Source: Brachynemurus nebulosus (taxonomy: Eukaryota > Arthropoda > Insecta > Neuroptera > Myrmeleontidae). From it: DNA of 64,000 nucleotides. Shown here piece after piece: positions 45,097 to 57,233 of this stretch (positions are counted from its first letter, which is position 1; the number at the start of each line of letters is the position of its first letter). The notes under the pieces were generated by a model. The model saw nothing but the letters and a program-made list of their open reading frames with translations, did no database searches and was not told the DNA's origin. Location: positions 34,722,437 through 34,786,436 of the forward strand of contig JAPWDM010000002.1 in the NCBI GenBank assembly GCA_035578155.1. The letters are read 5' to 3'. Both the position numbers and the translations under genes were made by a program.

Positions 45097-47201
45097 GATA
45101 ATTTAAAATTTGAAGGACAAATAACATCCTTTAGAAAATTATTGAAGACGATGGGATTCAGCTGGGCTACTCTTGATCCTAGAAAAGTTTTAATTGAAAA
45201 ACCACGCCTAGTTAAACAGAGAATACATTAAATATTATATTTATGAATATTTAAGTTTTTCTTTAAAGAAAAATAGATTAATATTAGATTTCTGTTTTAG
45301 ATTTATGAGGGAAAATTTAAGCAATTTACATTCCAATTAACCGATAAACGTTATCTTCTTAGATGAAACATGGATATTCGCTAATGGGCAGCCTGTGAAG
45401 ACTTGAATTAAGAAAGACAACATTAACTGCATGCCGCATAAGCCATTAAATAAAGGAAAAAGGTTTATTATTGTTCATGCAGGTACTAATTTTTGTTTTG
45501 TTTCAGGTGCCGATTTGTTATTTTCTTCAGCAAGACAATCAGACGACTATCACGGATAAATAAATGGGGAAAATTTCTTGAAATGGGTCCAAGAACATGA
45601 TTGTATTATCATAATTGATAATGCAAGCTATCATAGTACACTAAAGAACAAGAGCCCAACTAGCACGTGGCGTAAAGCAGATTTGATTGTGAGTAAAGTA
45701 ATATTATAATATTTGGGCAATACAAAATCATTTCTTGTGTTTTTTAATATTACATTATTTATCTATAATTTACGATTGGTTGAAGAGTAATGGAGTAAAC
45801 GTTCCTAGTAATGTTTTGAAACGAGAATTGATAGCATTGAAGAAAGAACATAAAAATAATTTAAAAAGGTAAAATGTTTGGTATACATATTTTTTTAAAA
45901 ATTCTCTTCTAAAACTTTTTTGCAGTATTGTTAAAAAATTTATCACAGAATATTAAAAAAAAAATCAGTATTGTGTTGGTGACGCAAAGATTACGTAAGC
46001 AGGGCCGGCGAGAGTGTGGGGCAGGTGGGGCAATTGCCCGGGGGCTCGCAGCCTCGATTAAGGACCCGGAGAAAGTAAGAATACGTTTTTTTTTGGCTCG
46101 TCAATTGAATTTTTGGAGAAACAGGTTTGAAAATTTCTTATTATGCCCGAGACCCGTCATTTCTCTCACCGGCCCTGTACACAAGCGCTTCTGTTATTAA
46201 AATAAGAAGCTGTGTTGAGTAAAAAATAATTATATGTATTCGCTAGGTTGGCGATGACAGTGCCAACTAGCGGCAAGAATTAAGGTGAGAATCAGTATAC
46301 AGTTCCATGGGTATTACTGACAATGAAAAATATATTAAGAAACATATAAACAATTTAAATATTTTTCTAAACGATTTATTTGGGAGTGATCATGACGCGT
46401 TATAATTTTCATTTTATTACAAAAATAGTATAAAGATTTTACTGTTTGATTGTAAAAGATCAAAATTTTTTCTCCCCAAATTGCCTTTTTAATCACGTCG
46501 TGCATTGCGATCGATTTCGTTCTCCCTACCATATAGATCACACTCAGCGAATACCTGTGTGCGTTTAATTGGCAACAGAAATAGGTATATTATACAAAGT
46601 ATGTGCGGTTTACTAGATTTTATTCGCCAATTAGAAATATACATACATGTTTTGCTTGAGACGGCTTCTATTTTCACCACTAGAAGCGCACGCGTAATCT
46701 TTTTGTTGCTAATACAATAAATTATTTTTGTTACCATTTAGTCTTGAACAATTTTCCGTATTAGTTAAAATTTAATTGCAATTATTTTTCAGGTTTGTTG
46801 TAGACGAAGTATTAGAAGAACGTGGACACCGCGTATTAGGGCTGCCACCGTATCATTGCCATTTTAATGCAATAGAATTAATATGGAGTCAGTGTAAGAA
46901 TTATTATAATAAAAATATCAACAGTACACAAGGAAATGTAAAAACATTATGGCAAAATGCTTTAGCTCAGGAAACACAGCGTAAATTTATACATACATAA
47001 TTCTATAAGTTTATTTAAAAATTACATTTTTGTTAGGTAGCACCTGAAAACTGGGCTAATTCTATCAGACATGTCAAGGAGTTAATTGAAAATTGCTGGA
47101 AAGAAGAAATCGGAAATCTGGATTTTGATGACAACGAACGAATTGTAATTAATTTGGAATCGAGTTCTTCTGAGTCAGAAAACAGCGAGAATAGTGACTG
47201 A
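45097..47201 (+). pseudogene. Five-exon IS630/Tc1-like transposase (D-D-E, 82-residue spacing), dead
   Basis: Exons, approximately: 45,097-45,230, 45,302-45,688, 45,774-45,868, 46,793-46,980, 47,041-47,201. Product: FRKLLKTMGFSW (HTH-side linker), VIFLDETWIFANG (first Asp), GKRFIIVHAG, CIIIIDNASYHSTL (second Asp), FVVDEVLEERGHRVLGLPPY, HCHFNAIELIWSQ (Glu) and an acidic Ser-rich tail ending NSENSD. Between the second Asp and the Glu I count 82 residues, far from the usual 34-39, which matches the DD82E ('Sailor') group as I recall it. Broken by TAA (45,338), TGA (45,404, where Trp is expected) and TAA (45,557), a loss of about ten residues before the second Asp, and decayed splice sites on introns 1 and 3. 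The N-terminal DNA-binding part was not found upstream. Confidence 0.75.
46000..46177. mobile_element. 178-bp hAT-type MITE with 8-bp target duplication
   Basis: Ends CAGGGCCGGCGAGAG and CTCTCACCGGCCCTG are inverted repeats with one mismatch. The flanking octamers TACGTAAG (45,992-45,999) and TACACAAG (46,178-46,185) match at 6 of 8 positions, the size expected of hAT elements. It sits in intron 4 of the dead transposase gene. It is GC-rich against its host DNA and noncoding. Confidence 0.85.
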
Positions 47202-47432
47202 AATTTTTAAGAAAAGAAATTCAAAAAAGAAGTTTTTTTTTATGTAACAATAGGGAAGTCACAATCCAAATTTGTTATATTGAGTGACTTTACCTTCTGT
47301 AGTTCTGTCTACTTTTATTTACAGGTACATCAGTTTAGCACCTAATGGAATATGTATTTTTAAATTTAAATCAAATCGTGGAAATTACAATTTATGGAAA
47401 ATCTGTCCATGTAATATTTATGTTTGTATTAT

Positions 47433-47565
47433 TAGTATTAAAATGTAACATAAAATGTTATTTCTGTATAATTATTAATATTAAAATGTAACATAAAATG
47501 TCATTTCTGTATAATTATTAATACTAAAATGTAACATAAAATGTCATTTCTGTATATGGTAAAAT
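47433..47565 (+). repeat. Three 43-bp direct repeats
   Basis: 'Taaaatgtaacataaaatgt.atttctgtataattattaat' three times with one or two differences, about 230 bp after the transposase stop codon. Confidence 0.9.
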
Positions 47566-50500
47566 ATTGTAATTATATAGAATTTCTTCAGAGAAAATCA
47601 TTTGTATTTTTATAAACAATTAAATTAACACAAATCTTGTCATTTTTAATTTTAAATAGTAAATGCTAACATGTCTGATAAAAGTATTTTAACTTATGTA
47701 TTTTTAATAAAATGCAAGTCCAAAAGAAATTAATATGTAATAAATTTGTCATTAACATATTTCATTATCATTTATTTATTATGAATATCTTTTGTGTTAA
47801 GAATTTGTATATTTTGATTTGTATATATATATTTTGATTTGTATATTCATATTTTGCAATATGAAATAATCATACATAAATTCAACCTTTTTGATCTACT
47901 TTAATATATAACATCAATGGATTTCAATCTACTTTAATAGAAATGAAGTCGCGTAATACAACAGGTCTATATTTTTTTTGTAGGTTGGTAATATTGGTTG
48001 TTTCTCTTTAAGGTGCTTATTTTCATAAATTCAATTTGAGTTATTTATACCTCAACTGGGGTATTAGCTGCTGTTGTGGGAGTTTTACACTAAAAAGATT
48101 TTCTTTAATCTGATATAGTTAACTTGTTACTTTGAGACGAAAGCATGCACAGGATGTTAATCGTGGAAGCGTGTTTATTTTTAATTATAAAAACTGGGCA
48201 CTTTCGTCTACTGATCCTTACAGTAGATCTTACATTTTTCGTAAAATATCTACTTAGCAATTATGTCGATGGTTAAAAATGTCAAATTTAACTCGACAAT
48301 TCCCAAGCCGCGATCTATCGACAAAATATTCTTATTTTGTCCTAGTTTTTATCTTTAGGTACTCAACATATAAAAAATAAATAATTGAAAAAAAAATACC
48401 CTTCAGTTTTTTTTTAAATGGCGTGTCAATTATAGGTCATACGGGCCGTTATTTGTAATATGAACTGATAAAATGGTATGAAATTACCGGCAAAAAATCA
48501 CTTTCATTATAAGCTTGATTTTTAAATAATAATTTGTTATAACAATATTAACAGTACCTACTTTTTAGACATTTTTATAACAGCGAAAATACCACAAGAT
48601 ACACTCACGTGCAATAAAACAGCAAATCGTTTGAAACAACAGAATTAATTTGACCGTTAACATAACTTCAGTGTTGCCAAATTAAAACCATGAATACTAC
48701 TAAGTATTAACATTATAGTCGTAACACATTTATTTTTAAAATTTGTTATATTGTCTGTAAAAAAAAATCACAAATCACTGTCACCTAGAGGTGACACTGG
48801 GAATTCCCGAGTTAAATTATGTTATTGAGAAGTGTCGCCTCGTGGTGGCAATTTATAGAAATGCTTATTGATGTCGGTAATATCGCAGGTGAATGGTAAT
48901 GGTAATGGTAAAATTTTTATTTCTATTTTTTTAAAGAAACTTGCAGCCTTTTTTCTCAAAGCTCGAATTAAATGTTTTAAATGCTCTTTTTGCTAAATTT
49001 GTTACTTTCAAAAGTTGGGTCAACTCTATTTGTTGTCCACAGACCCAGATTTTAATGTTTAAATGTAAAATATGGTTGAGCTAATGGCCAAACCACCTTG
49101 TCATGCTAGACATGTCTTATAAGGACAAAGGGTTAAAGATGAAGTTGTCGGTGAAACTACAGCGCCTCGTGACATGTTTGATCCCGGAATTAAGGTACTT
49201 GAAATAATTATGAATCGTTATTGATTTTATATTGAGCGACTGAAAATGAATTGTAGGTAACTGGAATGAAGAACAGTTTTTTTTCTAAACTAACAGATCA
49301 TATATATTGATATTAACACAAATATAGATAAATAAATACAAAAATCCTTAAAATGATAACAATTAAAACAGAATAAGAAATAGATTTAGCAATTTGTCAT
49401 TCGAACAATAGTATCTATATCTTTTCGGATAGTCGAAACAATTGATTGATATTCAGTCAAAATGGCCGACTGAATTAACCAATTGCCTGTAAACGCAAAT
49501 GTTAAATATCAGATTGTAAAAAAATCAGAATGAATATGAACAAATGAGTACGAACGAACTATGAAACTTAAGGTGGACCACCTGTATGACCACCTGAAAA
49601 AAGATGATTTTTGGGAATTTTTTTAAAGAAAACTACTGTATCGAATGTTTTAATATTTTAAGAATATATTCGTTGATATGTAATAAATTCATGATAAAAT
49701 TCTTGGATCAAAAAATTGAAGTTTCAGTGAGTTATTCTCGATCTCCCAAGGCTCAAAAACAAGTTCCTCCACTGCTGCAGTGATAATTACCTTCACACTG
49801 CCTGAAATAAAAAAAAAAACAAAAAGCCTATTAAACTAGAAGGTATGGCCCGTGCCATGAACCTCAATTGAAAAAAAAGTTGAAATTTAACAAAATGGCG
49901 AAAATCGTAATAATATAAATCCGCTTTCGCGCAAATAATTTATTAATCTACTACTTACTATTTAAATATGTTAAACAGATATAAAGTCAATTAAATTATA
50001 AAGGATCTGAGTCTACTCAGACATAAATTCGCTAACGCGTTTTGCTAAGCAAAAATTGTATATGGGAAATGAGATAGCGTAAACGGTCAGCCGAAATTCA
50101 CACAAATAACGATTGAACCTAAGCAAAAAGGCAATTAGGCATCAACCAAAAAAAAGATACGTGAGATCCTGTAAAGTTTCGCCACTCGGAAAAGGTCAGC
50201 CAGTCTCACCAAAAAAATACAAATAATAAACGTAAGGTAAGGTTTAAGTTTTGCAGGCGTAAAAATGAGCGGTCGACCAACTTAAGCAAAAACAAAATTG
50301 AGTGAACCTCCTGTGACTGTAAACTTACTCTCCATTTTAAATCCTAATTGACTAGAATTACTTAAGCAAATACTATAAAGCTATTGACGTAAGGTATGAG
50401 AGAAAATACAAGTAAATTTAGAATTACAAGAATAACCGAAAAATTTGAAAAAAAATTACCAACCGATGCAGTATACTAAATATCGAGAACTGATAAGACA

Positions 50501-50740
50501 AACCGCCCATCACATATTTAATTCGAACAAGAAACAGTAACTTTTATTGGAATTATTGAACGATTCTTAAAGAAATCGACTTCCCGAAGGCGATTTCTTA
50601 AAAAAATCGTTTGCTCATGTACATTTAGACGTAATTTTGAGCTGTTAGAAAATTATATCAATAGACTATCCAGTTTATTAAAAAAGCATATATTGCTATT
50701 AGATTATCAAAATAGTGGAATTTCGAAATTTCACACTTAA
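47566..50740. other. AT-rich DNA; possible inverted-repeat element at 48,284-48,820
   Basis: AATTTAACTCGACAATTCCC (48,285) and its inverse GGGAATTCCCGAGTTAAATT (48,801-48,820) may bound a 540-bp TIR element. Beside the right end, GTCACC-TAGA-GGTGAC (48,780-48,795) is a perfect short palindrome. 'Gaatggtaatggtaatggt' at 48,890 is a small repeat. No gene can be supported. Confidence 0.35.
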
Positions 50741-51112
50741 AGCATAGTGGGGAACTTTTCACCAAATCAAGAAAGTGTATTTGAAGCATTTGAAAGCGAT
50801 AGTGGAATCTCTGAGCCATCCGAAGTGACATTTTCGATAAGATCTTCAATCTTGACACAAAACTTATGTACAGCGGATAAATTCAAAAGAAATCCAATAC
50901 CATTTTATTAGACGATGTTAGACAGATAACAGTGTCCGCAAATTTTTAATTTAAGAGGCCAATGCATACAACAAATTCAACACCATCTTGCTGACGGTGA
51001 AATGTAAAAGAAAATTTAAGAAAAAAATTTAGGACTTAAAGAACAAACGCTTAAGCTACTTAGAAATAACGATGATTTAAGAAACAAATTCCACCAACAG
51101 TCTATAAATTAA
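50741..51112 (+). pseudogene. Possible decayed coding stretch, unidentified
   Basis: One frame reads SIVGNFSPNQESVFEAFESD, SGISEPSEVTFSIRSS, then later LRGQCIQQIQHHLADGEM and LGLKEQTLKLLRNNDDLR, separated by four stops only. Amino-acid use looks protein-like across 370 bp. It could be a retrotransposon gag or env remnant. No motif is recognised, and it ends next to an A18 run (51,123-51,140), which would fit a retroposed 3' end. Confidence 0.25.
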
Positions 51113-51530
51113 TTGATTTTTCAAAAAAAAAAAAAAAAAAACTTATAAGGTGAGCAAAAAAATTTTAAGATAGGTGTAATTACATTTTAAACCATTTAGC
51201 TGAACTAAAGCCTAAACTTTGGTCTTGTACTGTTCCTACTGCTGAAAAAGTGTATTATTTGATATGTGAATGGTAGGATCGCCTAGTTGAAGCAGTCGGT
51301 TGAAGTTAAGAATATTTGAACCATTAATGCTAACACTGAATAGTGGCACGAACCATAAGGCATGAGGGATGTAATGCGATCGGTAATGAAAAATGTAAAA
51401 GCTAAATATACTTGAGAGAAAGAATATACGACATAATTAAATATATAATTCTTTAATAACATTGGTGCTGCCAATGTCGTGCTCTGTTATATTTAAGGCG
51501 AAACTAACGTCAAGTGACGATAACACAAAG

Positions 51531-52400
51531 CCTACGTTTCAGTCAGACGTGAGCCTGGTGAAACGGTTGCACTTAAACTAATAAATTTAATAAACTAAAT
51601 TATGTGCTAGCCCTAATTATTATTAATATTAATGTAAATAATATAGATAAGATACGAATACGAAAGATAAGAAAAAGAGAAGATAAACGTAGATATAAGA
51701 AATATAAAGGTTAATTTACATAATATGCCCAAAGTCAATGCAAAATTAATATTAACCAAAGACCTTCGTTTACCTACAGACCAGAAGCCTAAGGAAACGG
51801 AACGTAATTACTAAACTATCTTTAAATTACTACTTAATTAAACGAAAATAAACGGTAGGTAAGAGAAAAGATAGGTAATATGTAACATTTATAAGTGACA
51901 TGAAACTTAATTCATGCCGTGTTCAAAGTTAACGAATAAACGTTAAACTTGGAACCTTCGTTTCAGTCAAACCCAAAGGCATGGCGAAACGGAATACAAA
52001 TATACAGAACGTTTAAATTAGGAAAGTTAAATATAAACTAAATTCGTATACAAACTTTACAAAAAAATGAACGTATCTGACTAAATTAGTAACGAAACGT
52101 AAACTTAACTTGGTGACTAATAAGGCGGACGGACGTAAATTGAAATATAATTTACAGACAGCCTGAAAAATGACAAAAATAACAGACAACAGACGGAAGA
52201 AGGATAACGAAACCCACACATGACAAGATAGAAGTCATTCCTTCGCTTTTTGTTGGACTTTTACCACCCTGGTCGCGAAGTTCATTGTGCACCAGCCACG
52301 ATGATTCTTAAGCCGTCGTGGCACAGCGATAATGTATGACGAGGTAGAAGTCAATCATTCGCTTTTTTGAGGACTTTTACCCCTCTGGTTGCGAAGTTCT
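51531..52400. repeat. Hairpin-rich repeat block
   Basis: Three copies of a stem-loop of the form CNTNCGTTT..GGAAACGG or CGTTTC..GAAACG lie at 51,531-51,566, 51,763-51,800 and 51,955-51,992. Then two copies of a 63-bp direct repeat (52,221-52,283, 52,337-52,399) each hold a CTTCGC...GCGAAG-type stem, and a GCCACGA...TCGTGGC hairpin (52,295-52,322) lies between them. No coding sequence is recognised. Confidence 0.65.
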
Positions 52401-53237
52401 CCAAAAAAATGAATTTAAAAAAATGAATTTTAAATTTGGAAAATTGAATAAAGAATAGAAGATCTGAAATGAGAAAATTTTATCTGAAATAGAAAAAAAG
52501 GAATTTAACAAGTAAAAAATCTTGAGTTTTTCAGAGCATGAACATTTATTTAAATTTTGTATTATTAGTATTAATAAATTTTTAAAAATATTTCTCAGGG
52601 TGTGTTTGGTTCGTTAAAAATGAAATTCAGTCAATAAAATTATTTTTTTCAACAACAATCAGGGCACAGCTATATTATTTTAAAAAAATTTGTTTAACAA
52701 TTTTTCAATAATTAAATTCTTTTTTAAAATGTTTTTAACAAGGTTTTGCTTGACTAGGAAGAAAAAATGTTTTCTTAGAGAAAAATTACACAACCAATAA
52801 GGACATTGAAATTAGCCAACCTGCGATATAGGTAGCTAAAAGTAATAGAAAAATAAGATAAGAATTAAAAAAAGAAGAAATTTAACGTGCAAGTGGACTA
52901 ATTTACGCACAAATTCATTACAATAAATATTGTATCGTATTAACCTATTAAAAAAAGTGTCAATTGGTTAGTATCAAATTATGACAAAATAAATTGAAGA
53001 AACAAAAGAAATTCATGATATAAAAATAACCGGAAGTTGTTAATACAAAAATCTTGAGCCACTGCACTAAATTAGTTTGTTATATAATTGCACTTATCGT
53101 TCCCGGGTTTTAACATAATAAGAACCAGTTGAAACAAGTAGATAATACGTAACACATGGAAAATTTTCACAACGAAAATGATGATAACATGACACTTATC
53201 TCAGAAAATTTGAAGATGTTGAATTGCAGGAACATAT
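52401..53237. other. AT-rich DNA, nothing assigned
   Basis: No gene or repeat structure seen. Confidence 0.35.
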
Positions 53238-53430
53238 GAACTAATTCATCACCACGGTTCAAACGAATTCGGGAACAACTTTTTTGTTGACAAACTTCCA
53301 CATGGATTTCAGATGTTGAAGGGCAAGACCGTACGAACTAATTCATCTCTGTGGTACAAAATGAATTCGGGAACAATCTTCTTTTGATGACAAACTTCCA
53401 GATGGATTTCAAACAGTCAAAATTTTCACA
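53212..53430 (+). repeat. Two 97-bp direct repeats
   Basis: 'Gaactaattcatc', 'acgaattcgggaacaa' and 'gacaaacttccacatggatttca' recur 97 bp on with about 15% divergence. Confidence 0.8.
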
Positions 53431-53966
53431 TTTTCAGATGTCCCATTTTGTTAATAAAAGCGTATTTTGGAAATTCTTCAACTATTCAACCATATCTGTA
53501 AAGCGATAGTAAAAAGCTGTCGAAAAAAGCACATTTAAATTGTACATTCACAAAAAAATTTTACAATAAAACATTCAATAGGTTATGCGTAACCAAATTT
53601 TCAAATTACGAGTTACAAAATAAAAATTACAAAGCAACAATGAAATTAATAAATGTTTAAATAAATTAAAATTTCAAATACCTGTCGAAGAAAGCACAAA
53701 AAAGCCAACGAAATTTCAAATGAAAAAGAATTTAAAATTTGTTTCTATGTGCTTAAATACCTGTTGTTATGTCAAATATTAACTTGTACGAGTGAAATAA
53801 CTTCGCGGAGGAAAAATCACTACGCATATACAACTTCATATTGTATGTACTGAGTGCGTTCGTGCGTATTGCAAGGCATACAGTGGGTATGTTCTTGCAT
53901 ATTGTAAGGCATACATTTTTCAATAAAAAAAATTTTAAAACTTCCCACTTCAAATTAGGGACTTAA

Positions 53967-54846
53967 GGGGAGGTTTACTTGAGAGTCGTTAAAAAAAATC
54001 GATTTTTTTGGCAGAAATCACTAGCTAATTATGTGTAGAATATGTTCCTAAAGTGATTTTGCTGAAAGTAATTTAAGGGAAGGTTTACTTGAGATTTGAG
54101 AAAAAAGTCGATTTTTTTTTGCCGAAATTGATAGCAAATTATGATAGCAAATTATTATGTTCCTAAAGTGATTTTACTGAAAATAATTTAAAAATAAGAT
54201 TTTTGCACATTAACCCAATCCAGCTTTCTATAAAAAAGAAATTCAAAAAACGTAGTTCACGCAATAATGAGTATTGAATATAAAATTTTAAAAATACGTT
54301 TCTTTATATATATTTTATAATATCTCGGAACCACATTTTTTGAATTGGCGGACACGATAACTCAAAAACTATTCGATGGGTCCTTATGTTTAATTTTTTA
54401 TTTTAAAGATAATTCAATTCTTCGGCACCTCTACCTAAGTTCGATACACTTTCAATATTTTTTTTATTTTTAAGTTTACTTTAAAGAGCGAAAAATAAGA
54501 TAAAAATCGTAATCAAAATTTCAAACATCCGCCAATTTTTTTTCTTTCAGGAATTTATTGTTTTTATAGGTAGAGGTGCCGGTACTCTTCATATATTTTA
54601 TAAATCTTTTTTGTTTTTGGATTTCGATGGTTTATTACCGGCGCTAGGATGTCCGACAACAAGGCATTGGATTTTCGGATCGTCACACTCAGCAGTATCT
54701 ATAAAATGGACAATTTTTTATACTTTGTATAGTTTAATACTTAATAAATATGTGTACAAAATTTGAAATTGATATTTACTTTCGTTCTTGAGAAAACAAT
54801 TCTAGAAAAATACCTAATTTTTAAGGACTCTCGAGTAAACCTCCCC
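53967..54846. mobile_element. 880-bp TIR element flanked by TTAA
   Basis: Left end GGGGAGGTTTACTTGAGAGT and inverted right end GGGGAGGTTTACTCGAGAGT give about 30-bp TIRs. TTAA lies on both sides (53,963-53,966 and 54,847-54,850), the piggyBac-type target. The left end is duplicated in tandem (53,964-54,067 and 54,069-54,190; 'aatttaagggaaggtttacttgag'). Noncoding. PiggyBac-type TIRs usually begin CCC, so the family remains uncertain. Confidence 0.7.
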
Positions 54847-54850
54847 TTAA

Positions 54851-55365
54851 GTCTTATTGTTTATTACTAAATTAATGGAACATATTGTAACAAATTTAAA
54901 ATTACGTACCTGTTGTTATGTGATTTCTCTCGCACAACAACGGAAGTTCAACAATGGTTGATTAACACTAATTAAAATTTAAAAAATCAAAAGAGAAATT
55001 AGAAGGTAGAAGAGAGTAACGTTCTCGATGAGAGTACTCGGAAAAGAGAGAGTTTCTATGAATTTTCGTGATAAGGAAGGCTTTTTTCCCCTACCAGCTA
55101 TTAATACACGTCAACACGTCACCACGAGTACCGACACTGACAATCAGCTGGACTACTATGATTCATATTTAAATCTGCCGCTATTGAAAATATTCTTTTA
55201 CTAATAATGTTTTTTTTTTCGACTTTCTTGTGATATTTAAGGATAGCGTTTCGTTTCCCTTTTTGGGGAGTAATGTATTTTTCTGATTAATATGAGTTAA
55301 GGCGGCACTTCGTAACACAGTGACTATCATAATATTTTACTGGTTCATCTAAAATTAGTCAAATA
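54851..55365. other. Unassigned, GC-richer patch at 55,010-55,180
   Basis: 'Tacacgtcaacacgtcaccacgagtaccgacactg' is GC-richer than its surroundings but shows no exon or promoter structure that I can defend. Confidence 0.3.
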
Positions 55366-55370
55366 AAAAA

Positions 55371-55568
55371 ATCGTTAGTTTAATAGTTAATTTTGTGTCA
55401 ATTCGAAGTTTTCCACTTTTTTGTGAAAATATACAAAATAGCGGCCCCTGATAATTTATTTATGGATTTTCAAGGAAAACTTCTTGTTTATTGTTTATAA
55501 AACATACAAATTTTGATTAAAAAAAAGTCCTTCGATCAGGCACTAAGTTAACTATTAAACTAATGATT
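55371..55568. repeat. About 200-bp inverted repeat (MITE-like)
   Basis: 'Atcgttagtttaatagttaa' (55,371-55,390) is mirrored by 'ttaactattaaactaatgat' (55,549-55,566). Arms remain alignable for about 45 bp. Confidence 0.6.
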
Positions 55569-55808
55569 CTTGTTTTTGTATTTTTTTTGTTTGATATTTT
55601 ATATGTACCAATAAAATGTTGTGATGGTCACACCACAAAGCACGACGTGGTCCAACAAATATGGCGATAACGTGACTTACAATAATTTTTTTTTGTTTAA
55701 TATTTGTAAAATAAAGTTAAAACAAAATATAATAAGCCTGTATTATTTGCTTTATAAAATAATTTAAACTACTGTCAAAATAATCATTTAAAATACTCAA
55801 TTCTTTCA

Positions 55809-55833
55809 GATTGCTGACTACCAGTCAGCAATC
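55809..55833. repeat. Perfect 11-bp stem hairpin
   Basis: GATTGCTGACT-ACC-AGTCAGCAATC. Isolated in AT-rich DNA; role unknown. Confidence 0.8.
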
Positions 55834-57233
55834 CCTTAAATACCCCTTAAATATTTTAGTGAATTTTAATTTCATTTAAAAATATTGAGAAAAATTTGCT
55901 TTTGTGACCGTGACAGTCAAGCTTTTACTGTACATCGATTTAGTGCCATTAAATCAACAAATAAACTACATACACTTCATACAACAATACAAATCGCTTC
56001 AAGGATATTTACAAATATACTTTCGTTTGTAAGCTTTTCGACATTTATACAATATCAAAATAAATAAAAATAAACTATAAACAATTTGTGAATACTCCAA
56101 AGTGATTTCAAATCGAGAGGCGGTGTTGAAATATACTTAAAACGTACAAAATTCGTCGAAATACTCATCCTCTCCAGTAAATGTGCAGTAATGTTTATGT
56201 CTATAAAAAGGCAGTGAAATCTTCTTATAACAAAGCTCCACTGATGGGAAAAATAATAACACAAATTGTCAAAATTATTTTTGTTTATGTAGGCTTACCG
56301 AATAGGTTCGATTTTTATCCCGGTCTGATTATCTAATTAGATCCCAATAATATTCCGAAGTCCTCCCAGCTTTTCTATCATTCGAAATAATACCGTAATA
56401 TGATCGTGTGTGACATTTCTGATTCGATAATCCAACTATTAACTCATTTAAATTAAGTAACTTCTTTATTAACATTCAAGAATCAGAACAAGCCTGGGAC
56501 AAATCGGAATGCATAAAGATTAAAACTCAACAATCATAATCAACATTACCTACATAAAGTTTTGACAAGAAATCTGATCACTTTATCTTCCTGATTTTGT
56601 TCGTTTCTTGATATGTTGCAAAACAGGTTATTAAAACTCTGTAACGTAGGAATTTTAAATTTAGCATATTAGCATTTAGCATGTTAGGACTTGATGACGC
56701 GCACATATCTCACTAGTCAAAAATAAAATTAGGGAATTTTTTTAAGACATTGATTTAAAATATTGTGTGAGGTATCATTTAATTAGAAGACGTACCTCCA
56801 AGGATTCTAAAAATATTTTTATATTTAATTTGTGGTTCTGTCGTCTTAGTGATATAGCTCGAAATTCGCTAATTTTCGAGGTTTCTAAAATTAAAATTTT
56901 GATTTTTATAGGGTTAGTAGATATATTGATTCCGATTCTATCCTAATAAATTTTCTACTTGAGAAAGCCTGCACCAAGGCCGGATATAGAGAAACTATAC
57001 CACAGCAGACTGATAAGGGCCAAAAATGCAAAAACGTTACAGTGTGGATCGGGCACTACAAAACGAGAAAAAGTAAAATTACCCTAAAAATAAAATTAGT
57101 TACTGCTTTACCATAATACAAATACAAAATTTTTAGGCAAATTTTCACAGATAAAATACTATGTAAAATTACATCAGTTTCGGTAAAAATTCTAGTTAAA
57201 ATTTCCAGTAAGTTCTAATAAACTGCAATCTGC
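55834..57233. other. AT-rich DNA, nothing assigned
   Basis: Short open frames at 55,885-56,264 look like chance. 'Aaggccggatatag' (56,978) may be a TE scrap. Confidence 0.3.

Noticed and set aside
45481..45507. Short intron (GT...CAG) inside 'HAG..GAD' of the transposase
   Set aside because: Only 27 nt, and the read-through frame (HAGTNFCFVSGADLLF) fits the protein better.
46335..46737. Overlapping ORFs on both strands in intron 4 of the transposase
   Set aside because: No motifs and each shadows the other; treated as intron sequence.
51721..52219. LTR retrotransposon ends
   Set aside because: The repeats are spaced hairpins, not a pair of long identical LTRs; no TG...CA ends or primer-binding site found.
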